A DNA stretch of 64,000 bases from Proteobacteria bacterium UBA7415 (GTDB lineage: Bacteria > Pseudomonadota > Gammaproteobacteria > Arenicellales > Arenicellaceae), in NCBI GenBank assembly GCA_002470515.1, contig DKML01000029.1, positions 2,150 through 66,149 on the forward strand, in the 5' to 3' direction. The notes beneath the pieces are model-generated. The model saw nothing but the letters and a program-made list of their open reading frames with translations, was not told the origin of the DNA and made no database searches. The position numbers and the translations under genes were made by a program. Shown here piece by piece: positions 57,663 to 64,000 of the stretch (positions are counted from its first letter, which is position 1; every line of letters begins with the position of its first letter).

Positions 57663-59549
57663 TTAGCTAGCGAGCAATAAACGGTTTATTCGTTTCACAT
57701 AGTCCGCAGGGTCTTTTAGTTGTGCGCCTTCGCTTAAAGCCGCTTGATCGAACAACACTTGCGCCCAATCGGCCAGAGACTCGTCGTCTGCCTTAAGTCC
57801 CTTGATGAGCGGATGCTCAGGGTTTATTTCTAGAATCGGCTTAGAGCTTGGTGCATCTTGGCCCATAGCTTTCATAATACGTTCTAGGTTAGCGCCCGGA
57901 TCGTTCTCGTCAGCCACCAAGCATGCAGGGGACTCAGTTAAGCGGGATGTTAAACGAACCTCTTTTACAGAATCAGCGAGCGCCTCAGCAAGCTTGTCTG
58001 TGATGCTGCTCATTGATTCTTTTTGCTCTTCTTGCTGCTGTAACTCGTCTTCAGAAAGATCTAGGTCGCCTTTGCTGACAGACTGAAGCTTCTTTCCATC
58101 AAAATCAGGCAAGCTGTTGACCAGCCATTCGTCTACAGGATCACTTAGTAACAACACTTCTAAGCCTTTTTTGGTAAACATCTCCAAATGCGGAGACCCA
58201 AGAGCCGCTCGATGAGTTTCGGCAGTAATGTAGTAAATCGTTTCTTGGCCATCCTTCATGCGTGCAACATAGTCACTCAGAGAAACCGTTTGGGACTCCT
58301 CGTTGCTGTGTGTGCTCGCAAATCTAAGTAGGCCTAATAATGTGTCCTTGTTGGCAAAATCCTCAACCATGCCTTCTTTCATTACTTGACCGAACTCGTT
58401 CCAAAACGACTGATAAGCCTCTGAATCGTCTTTAGCGACGCGAGTTAATTCATCAAGCACGCGTTTAACGGCGCGGGTTTTGATTTTTTGAATATCACGA
58501 TCGCTTTGTAAAATTTCGCGCGAAACGTTAAGCGGTAAATCAGCTGCATCGATAACCCCCTTTACGAACCTAAGGTAATTAGGCATCAGGTTTTCGGCGT
58601 CATCCATAATGAATACACGGCGCACGTAGAGCTTTAGGCCCTTACGATTTTCTCTGTTCCACAAATCAAAAGGCGCTTTCTTAGGGATGAACAACAGTGA
58701 CGTGTATTCAATGTTGCCCTCAACCTTGTGGTGCAAAGTTGATAGAGGCGGCTCCATGTCATAGCTTAAGCCTTGATAAAAGCTTTGGTACTCTTCTTCG
58801 CTAATCTCATTTTTAGGACGTGCCCAGAGAGCTGTACCTGTATTGACCGCCTCGTATTCACGCGGAGCGTTTTCGTCTGGCTCGCCTTCTTCGTTAAGAA
58901 CTGGGGCACCCAGCATTTTAATTGGCAGAGAAATATGTTCAGAGTAGGTGTTAATGATGTGGCGCAGACGTTGGTCTTGCAGGTATTCCTCTTCTTCGTC
59001 GCGAAGATGCAGAGTTATTCGCGTGCCTACTTCAAGATCGCCCGCTTCACCAATGCTGAATTCGCCTTTGCCGGCAGACTCCCAACTTACGCACTCATCG
59101 CTGCCTGCCTTTCGAGTTTCTAACACAACTTTGTCGGCAACCATAAAAACGGAGTAAAAGCCTACGCCAAACTGGCCAATTAGGTTTACGTCAGAATCGG
59201 CGTCTTTGCCTTTAGCTTGTTGCATTGCCTGCATAAAGCCTTTAGTGCCAGAACGGGCGATGGTGCCGATGTTTTCAATAACTTCATCATGGCTCATACC
59301 AATACCATTGTCGCTAATGGTCAAGGTTTTCGCGTCTGCATCTATATCGATCTTTACGGCGAGCTCTTCGCCATCCACCAAAAGACTGGCATCAGTTAGT
59401 GCTTCGAATCGACGTTTGTCGATCGCGTCTGAGGCATTCGATATGAGTTCGCGTAGAAAAATCTCTTTTTGGCTATACAGCGAGTTAATCATTAGGTCGA
59501 GTAGCTGGCTGATCTCGGTTTGAAAAACGTGTGTCTCTTGTTTGCTCAT
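57663..59549 (-). CDS. htpG: Molecular chaperone HtpG (Hsp90)
   Basis: This is a 628-residue Hsp90. The GHKL ATPase motifs are present: LISNASDAIDK, DNGIGM, GTKGF and GQFGVGFYS. The middle domain (KKAPFDLWNRENRKGLKLYV) and C-terminal dimerisation domain follow. I start at ATG 59549 (MSKQETHVFQTEISQ), the family N-terminus; an upstream in-frame start at 59654 is not credible. A sigma-32-type promoter lies 65 nt upstream, so it should be heat-shock induced. Confidence 0.97.
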   Translation of the reverse strand: MSKQETHVFQTEISQLLDLMINSLYSQKEIFLRELISNASDAIDKRRFEALTDASLLVDGEELAVKIDIDADAKTLTISDNGIGMSHDEVIENIGTIARSGTKGFMQAMQQAKGKDADSDVNLIGQFGVGFYSVFMVADKVVLETRKAGSDECVSWESAGKGEFSIGEAGDLEVGTRITLHLRDEEEEYLQDQRLRHIINTYSEHISLPIKMLGAPVLNEEGEPDENAPREYEAVNTGTALWARPKNEISEEEYQSFYQGLSYDMEPPLSTLHHKVEGNIEYTSLLFIPKKAPFDLWNRENRKGLKLYVRRVFIMDDAENLMPNYLRFVKGVIDAADLPLNVSREILQSDRDIQKIKTRAVKRVLDELTRVAKDDSEAYQSFWNEFGQVMKEGMVEDFANKDTLLGLLRFASTHSNEESQTVSLSDYVARMKDGQETIYYITAETHRAALGSPHLEMFTKKGLEVLLLSDPVDEWLVNSLPDFDGKKLQSVSKGDLDLSEDELQQQEEQKESMSSITDKLAEALADSVKEVRLTSRLTESPACLVADENDPGANLERIMKAMGQDAPSSKPILEINPEHPLIKGLKADDESLADWAQVLFDQAALSEGAQLKDPADYVKRINRLLLAS

Positions 59550-59613
59550 AATTGGTTTATTAATAGTCGTGAAGTTAAAAATGATCCGTGTTGAATCGTT
59601 GTAGATGGACGAG

Positions 59614-59642
59614 TAATAGGGGCGCAATGCCCAAACTTCAAG
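59614..59642 (-). promoter_or_regulatory. Sigma-32-type heat-shock promoter of htpG
   Basis: On the minus strand CTTGAA is followed after 14 nt by CCCCTATTA, close to the sigma-32 consensus (CTTGAAA, 13-15 nt, CCCCATNT). It ends 64 nt before the htpG start codon. htpG is a classic sigma-32 regulon member. Confidence 0.78.
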
Positions 59643-59699
59643 AGTTGGAGGCAATGAAACGGTTTGAGAGACGAATAGTTGTTTTTTTAGTTAAATTCG

Positions 59700-59728
59700 T
59701 TGACGCAAATGTGGTCTGTGAGTATAGT
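59700..59728 (+). promoter_or_regulatory. Sigma-70 promoter of the tRNA-Pro/Arg cluster
   Basis: TTGACG and TATAGT are 17 bp apart, followed by CGCGCC, a GC-rich discriminator. It reads toward tRNA-Pro(TGG) about 110 nt downstream and is divergent from htpG. Confidence 0.7.
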
Positions 59729-59838
59729 CGCGCCTCAGCGAATTTGGGTCACGCTATGAGTTGCTTCTTCAAGACTGCTTTGTACTGTTTACAGATACAA
59801 GTGAATATTGAAAAAGATAGTGGATGTGATCCGTCAGT

Positions 59839-59915
<77 letters not shown>

Positions 59916-59937
59916 ATTCGCAGTCGATAAGAGTTGA

Positions 59938-60014
59938 GCGCCCGTAGCTCAACTGGATAGAGCAACGGCCTTCTAAGCCGTAGGTTACAGGTTCAAGTCC
60001 TGTCGGGCGCGCCA
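59938..60014 (+). tRNA. tRNA-Arg (TCT)
   Basis: The acceptor GCGCCCG/CGGGCGC and anticodon stem ACGGC/GCCGT enclose CTTCTAA, giving anticodon TCT. CCA is encoded. It lies 22 nt after tRNA-Pro, so the two are co-transcribed. Confidence 0.97.
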
Positions 60015-60181
60015 TACTTTACGCTCGATGAATAGGCTTAAAGTTGGGATTAAAAATGGCTCTGGTTTATCGATTTGCGACGTTGAATGATGGTGTTTTA
60101 GTGCTAAATATTTAGGCATCAAGGTGCTAACCTAATTAGAAATTGGGTATGATATGGGCATTAGAGCGGAAACGACAATGT

Positions 60182-60258
60182 GGTGATTGTAGCTCAGTTG
60201 GTAGAGCCCCGGATTGTGATTCCGGTGGTCGTGGGTTCGAGCCCCATCAGTCACCCCA
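60182..60258 (+). tRNA. tRNA-His (GTG)
   Basis: The extra 5' G (G-1) pairs with C73. The acceptor GTGATTG/CAGTCAC contains one T-G pair. The anticodon stem CCGGA/TCCGG encloses TTGTGAT, giving anticodon GTG. CCA is encoded. Confidence 0.96.
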
Positions 60259-60336
60259 GTTTTCAAGATGGTTTTCAGCTAGAAAACCTTCACCAACAAA
60301 GAATTACTTGAACGATGCAAAGTCGTACAAGGCAGT

Positions 60337-60421
<85 letters not shown>

Positions 60422-60897
60422 TTTTTTTGGTGCACAGTAAAAATAAAAGAGCATTCATTTCGGAGTTCGTTCTTTATTCATTCGAGTGCGACGAAATCAG
60501 CGCATTCGTAATTGTCTTTCGACTCAAACGTTAAATCCACATAAACGGCCTATAAAACAATAGGTTATGCGGTTTTTTGTGTATTCTTTTCGTCTTAGCT
60601 TAGCGTTTTTCAGTGAGCGACGAGGACTTCGTTGTTTAAACCCTAAATGTTTGCGCTCTAAGTCCTTTTAACTAAGGTTGGGCGGTGATAGAATCGCGCT
60701 CCGAAAAATACACCTTTAGAGATTTCCTCTTAATGTATTAAGTCGTCGTTAGAGCTTTGTTCTAACGCTCTGGTACACGGCGTCATTTCGTGAATAGAAT
60801 AGGTAGTTAAGCACTTTAAGCAGTCTATAAGCCCCCCTCCAACCAAGAATTAAGGTTGAAGGGAATACCCAAACTCTTAATCCAAAAGTTTAAAAAG
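60422..60897. other. Leader region between tRNA-Leu and tig, no gene seen
   Basis: No coding frame is convincing. A hairpin-like stretch with CCTAT/ATAGG and a following T6 run (about 60543-60582) may terminate the tRNA-Leu transcript. A TAGAAT with a GC-rich discriminator at about 60689-60703 may be a -10 box for tig. Confidence 0.4.
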
Positions 60898-62208
60898 ATG
60901 TCAACACCTGTAGAAAAAGTAAGCAGCATCGGCCGTAAAATTTCGGTTGCAGTGCCTGCTGATCAAGTAGAATCGGCCATTCAAGGCCGCCTAAAGCAAC
61001 TGTCAAAGCGCGTTAAAATTCAGGGTTTTCGCCCTGGAAAAGTGCCTATGAAAATTGTCGAACAACAATATCGTGGTACCGCTATTAATGACGTGCTGCC
61101 AGAATTAATCGAAGGTAGTTTGCAAAAGGCTCTAATCGAAGCAGATGTCGTGCCGGCTGTACAGCCAGACGTTATCCCTAATGCTTTGGAAAAAGGGCAG
61201 GATTTTACGTTTACAGCAACGTTTGATGTTTATCCTGAGTTCGGGAAATTGGATTTAGACGGCATTAAGGTCAAAAAGCCTGTCAGCGAAGTTCAAGATG
61301 CAGACGTAGATCGCGTGATCGAAAATATGCGTAAGCAACAGCTCACTTGGAAAGACATTAAACGTAAGTCAAAGAAGGGTGACCGAGCCACTATTGATTT
61401 TGTTGGTTCTATTGATGGCGAGGAGTTTGACGGCGGTAAAGCTCAGGATCATGCTTTTGTTATCGGCGAAGGGCAGATGCTTGCTGATTTCGAAGATGGT
61501 GTTAAGGGCATGAAAGCGGGTGATGAAGGCGATATCAACGTTACATTCCCAGACGACTACAACGAAGACCTTGGTGGCAAAACTGCGGTATTCAAGATTA
61601 CCGTCAAGTCTATTGCAGAGTCAGAGTTGCCTGAAGTCAACGAAGATTTTGTTAAGTCCTTTGGAATCGAAGGCGGTAAAGTTGAAGATTTACGCGCTGA
61701 GGTCCAGTCTAATCTTGAGACCAACCTAGAGAGCCAGCTGAGTACAATGATTCGCCAGCGCGCTTTCGACGCTTTATTGGAGCAAAACGAAGTAGAATTA
61801 CCACTTAAAATGGTCCAGTCTGAAGCGTCTAGAATGGTTCAAGAACAAAAAAATCAGATTATTCAACAAGGCATAGATCCTAAAATGTTGGAGAATATGC
61901 CTGACCCTGAATTTGAAACATTGCGTCCTCAAGCAGAAAAGCGCGTTTCGCTAGGTTTGCTGATGATGGAAGTTGTACGCGCCAATGATCTTAAGCCTGA
62001 TGTTGCATTAGTTGATGCGAAGTTGCAAAAAATGGCTTCTTCTTACGAAGATTCAGATGGTTTCATCAACTACTACAAGAATAATCAGGAAGCTTTAGCG
62101 CAAGTTGAGTCTCTAGTGTTAGAGGAGCAGGTTGTCGATTTGTTGCTTTCGAAAGCGAAAACAAGTGACGAAAAGATCAAGGCCGCTGACATACTGAATA
62201 TGCAGTAA
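60898..62208 (+). CDS. tig: Trigger factor
   Basis: This is a 436-residue trigger factor. It has the N-terminal ribosome-binding domain with GFRPGKVPMKIV, the FKBP-type PPIase domain (GDRATIDFVGSIDGEEFDGG) and the helical C-terminal chaperone domain. The start at 60898 (MSTPVEKVSSIGRKI) fits the family; a TTG at 60856 adds 14 residues. It folds nascent chains at the ribosome exit and sits in the conserved tig-clpP-clpX order. Confidence 0.96.
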   Translation: MSTPVEKVSSIGRKISVAVPADQVESAIQGRLKQLSKRVKIQGFRPGKVPMKIVEQQYRGTAINDVLPELIEGSLQKALIEADVVPAVQPDVIPNALEKGQDFTFTATFDVYPEFGKLDLDGIKVKKPVSEVQDADVDRVIENMRKQQLTWKDIKRKSKKGDRATIDFVGSIDGEEFDGGKAQDHAFVIGEGQMLADFEDGVKGMKAGDEGDINVTFPDDYNEDLGGKTAVFKITVKSIAESELPEVNEDFVKSFGIEGGKVEDLRAEVQSNLETNLESQLSTMIRQRAFDALLEQNEVELPLKMVQSEASRMVQEQKNQIIQQGIDPKMLENMPDPEFETLRPQAEKRVSLGLLMMEVVRANDLKPDVALVDAKLQKMASSYEDSDGFINYYKNNQEALAQVESLVLEEQVVDLLLSKAKTSDEKIKAADILNMQ

Positions 62209-62286
62209 CAATCGTCGTGCTATACCGGGACAGCCACGGACTTAGCTGCTACCGTGACTTACATAGCTACAGCGACTCAATAAAAG

Positions 62287-62320
62287 AACGCCAAGCAGTT
62301 TATCTGCCTGGCGTTTTTTG
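62287..62320 (+). terminator. Rho-independent terminator after tig
   Basis: AACGCCAAGCAG pairs with CTGCCTGGCGTT (one mismatch) around a 5-nt loop and is followed by a six-T run. It separates tig from clpP. Confidence 0.9.
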
Positions 62321-62646
62321 TTAAAGCTGCGGCGGAGTGAGATATTACCATCGTGCCGATCTGTTATCAGGCTAGAAAGTGGCTGTCTCAACGTTTGATT
62401 CTGCAGCAAAAACTGTAGATGCCCTTGTCATTGGCTCGTTTGTCCGCATATTCCGATCATTGAGTATTCATGCTCTTTGATCGACTGTGATAGGCTTTGA
62501 AAACCGATTGCGAGGCGAGTTGCAATTGAACTAATATTTGACTGACTATCTGACTAATAATTTGACCGAATGTTTCAGCGATTCTGGAATAAACGTTAAT
62601 TTGATAGTTGTCCCATGAAATCAACAATAGACCACCCTATATAACT
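62321..62646. other. Region upstream of clpP, no gene seen
   Basis: About 325 nt without a coding frame. TTGAC-like elements recur at 62533-62572 (TTTGACTGACTATCTGACT, then TTTGACC), but I could not assign a promoter with correct spacing. I found no sigma-32 consensus pair. Confidence 0.4.
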
Positions 62647-63291
62647 ATGAAGCAACAATTTAGCGAACTAGAAGCGAAAGGATTTGTATCACCAGAAGCC
62701 GCAGGCGGACTCGTGCCTATGGTTGTTGAGAACTCTGGCCGAGGCGAAAGAGCCTATGATATTTATTCTCGACTTTTAAAGGAACGAGTCATCTTCTTGG
62801 TTGGTCAAGTCGAAGACTATATGGCCAATTTAATTGTGGCGCAGTTGTTGTTTCTTGAGTCTGAGAATCCTGACAAAGATATTAGCCTCTATATCAATAG
62901 CCCAGGCGGTTCAGTGACTGCTGGCATGGCTATTTATGACACCATGCAATTTATTAAGCCCAAGGTCAGCACAGTGTGTATCGGCCAAGCCGCGAGTATG
63001 GGTGCTTTGTTGCTCACCGCTGGTGCTACAGGTAGCCGGTATGCGCTGCCGCATGCAAGAATAATGATTCATCAGCCCTTAGGCGGTTTTCAAGGCCAAG
63101 CTACCGATATTGATATTCATGCTCGCGAGATATTACGAGTTCGTGAAGAATTAAATACGATTATGGCTAAGCACACAGGTCAAAAATTAGAGAAAGTTCA
63201 AGACGACACAGAACGAGATAATTTTATGTCGGCCGAAGAAGCTAAAAAATACGGTTTGATTGATGATGTAATCGAGCAGCGTGCTTCCTAA
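62647..63291 (+). CDS. clpP: ATP-dependent Clp protease proteolytic subunit
   Basis: This 214-residue ClpP has the catalytic triad Ser in [11 protein letters not shown], His in IMIHQPLGG, and the downstream Asp in the [11 protein letters not shown] region. The N-terminal [23 protein letters not shown] is standard. I start at ATG 62647; TTG 62608 adds 13 residues. A propeptide-like N-terminus ([21 protein letters not shown]) is expected to be removed. It forms the tetradecameric chamber served by ClpX. Confidence 0.96.
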   Translation: MKQQFSELEAKGFVSPEAAGGLVPMVVENSGRGERAYDIYSRLLKERVIFLVGQVEDYMANLIVAQLLFLESENPDKDISLYINSPGGSVTAGMAIYDTMQFIKPKVSTVCIGQAASMGALLLTAGATGSRYALPHARIMIHQPLGGFQGQATDIDIHAREILRVREELNTIMAKHTGQKLEKVQDDTERDNFMSAEEAKKYGLIDDVIEQRAS

Positions 63292-63309
63292 TTCAGGTTG
63301 TTTAAGACT

Positions 63310-63726
63310 ATGAACTTAAGTTTGTTGCTCGTTTTGATTGTTGTTGGGTCTGCGCAGACAGTTTTAGCAGGCTCGAGTTCTGTTTCTACGAGCCAAAGGC
63401 TTACTCAGGCCACACAATTGCCTGAGGCGCAGCAGACACCATCTAAGTCTAGTGAGTCGATAGAAGCCCCGGCGCTCTATGTGGACGTGCGCTCCTGGGT
63501 AGAGAACCAGGTAGATGGGGTAGAAGGCCACACACATATTCATTATCCCGATATTGCGACAGAAATTGGACAACATGCTCAGTCAAAAGAGCAAAAAATC
63601 TATGTTTATTGTGCCGTTGGTGGGAGGGCTGAGAAGGCCAGGCAAAGTCTGATGAGCATTGGCTATACGGATGTGGTTAACCTCGGCGGAATTGAAGATG
63701 TTAAAGCGTCGTTGAGCACGCAATAG
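63310..63726 (+). CDS. Exported rhodanese-like protein
   Basis: This 138-residue protein starts with a signal peptide (MNLSLLLVLIVVGSAQTVLA). A Ser/Thr/Gln-rich linker and a short rhodanese domain follow, with YVDVRSW and the active-site loop YVYCAVGGRAEKA (Cys). It should act in the periplasm on sulfane sulfur. Its position 18 nt after clpP and before clpX is unusual, because clpX normally follows clpP directly. Confidence 0.85.
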   Translation: MNLSLLLVLIVVGSAQTVLAGSSSVSTSQRLTQATQLPEAQQTPSKSSESIEAPALYVDVRSWVENQVDGVEGHTHIHYPDIATEIGQHAQSKEQKIYVYCAVGGRAEKARQSLMSIGYTDVVNLGGIEDVKASLSTQ

Positions 63727-63731
63727 GGATT

Positions 63732-63757
63732 GAGCTTTTTGGTTCCTTAAAAAGCTC
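63732..63757 (+). terminator. Hairpin after the rhodanese gene
   Basis: GAGCTTTTT/AAAAAGCTC form a perfect 9-bp stem with an 8-nt loop. No T-run follows, so termination is uncertain. It lies 5 nt after the rhodanese stop and before clpX. Confidence 0.4.
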
Positions 63758-63937
63758 TACTAGAATCACAGGTTTGCTTCGATTAGGGTTCTACTTTAGG
63801 GTACAATTTGTGCTCTGATCGTTGTGCAAAGCATTTAAACATCAGGCGTTTCATTAGTTGAGCGCGATTTTTTATAAAAACATAAAACAAGCGATACGAA
63901 GTAAGCTCTTTGAGAGAGCGTTGAAAGAGAGGCATTT

Positions 63938-64000
63938 ATGAGCGATGAGAATAAGGATAAAGAAGACAACAAGTTACTCTACTGTTCATTCTGTGGAAAA
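63938..64000 (+). CDS. clpX: ATP-dependent Clp protease ATPase subunit ClpX, 5' end only
   Basis: The last 63 nt of the window encode MSDENKDKEDNKLLYCSFCGK. That is a charged N-terminus followed by the first CxxC of the ClpX zinc-binding domain. An AGAGAGG ribosome-binding site precedes the ATG. The rest lies beyond the window. The position after clpP supports the assignment. Confidence 0.9.
   Translation, partial: MSDENKDKEDNKLLYCSFCGK

Overview
The window is chromosomal DNA from a gammaproteobacterium of moderate GC content (mid to upper 40s percent by eye). The evidence is the set and order of housekeeping loci: infC-rpmI-rplT-pheS-pheT-ihfA-merR-tRNA-Pro, pcm-yqaA-nlpD, a tRNA cluster leading into tig-clpP-clpX, and an imuA-imuB-dnaE2 mutagenesis cassette. 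I cannot name the genus. No prophage, insertion sequence, integron or CRISPR array was seen.

Layout. 1-5087 (minus strand): a MoxR / DUF58 / DUF4381 / VWA / VWA-TPR (Bat-type) operon that runs off the left edge. 5088-7800: an accessory patch with a translationally coupled cytochrome P450 + GNAT pair, flanked by two copies of the moxR 5' region. The copy at 7590-7794 is decayed. 7930-13783: imuA-imuB-dnaE2 behind a near-consensus LexA box. 13932-16341: ferredoxin, nitroreductase, an empty stretch, tRNA-Asn and a FimT/GspH pseudopilin. 16523-23585: uvrB, a DUF4177/small membrane protein pair, a TSUP permease, glutamate dehydrogenase convergent with a dicarboxylate/glutamate symporter, and a YidB-like protein. 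23791-30099: tRNA-Val and the translation block; infC appears to start at AUA. 30280-36922: pcm, yqaA, nlpD, alaC-like, hom, thrC. 37285-43130: type II secretion genes gspD-E-F-G. 43162-48727: mobA, a MAPEG protein and hrpA. 48886-50344: tRNA-Arg followed by a tandem repeat that carries the tRNA 3' tail (like the E. coli tyrT/rtT repeats), then a secreted alpha/beta-hydrolase pseudogene with three lesions. 50378-57562: DUF5916 outer-membrane protein, a biotinyl-carboxyltransferase fusion, a retropepsin-like protease, Lrp/AsnC, DUF6356, a bicupin and a short asparaginase-like protein. 57663-64000: htpG with a sigma-32-type promoter, tRNAs Pro/Arg/His/Leu, tig, clpP, an exported rhodanese and the first codons of clpX.

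How the genes connect. DNA damage response is represented by the SOS-controlled ImuABC module and by UvrB. Protein quality control is represented by HtpG, trigger factor, ClpP and ClpX. Glutamate metabolism is suggested by the gdhA/symporter pair. Envelope and secretion functions are NlpD, GspDEFG and the Bat operon.

The least conventional items are the P450-GNAT cassette between moxR duplicates, the tRNA-tail repeat with a 46-bp perfect palindrome, the AUA start of infC, the biotinyl-carboxyltransferase fusion without a biotin carboxylase, and the exported rhodanese between clpP and clpX. I found nothing I would call a new defence or mobile system.
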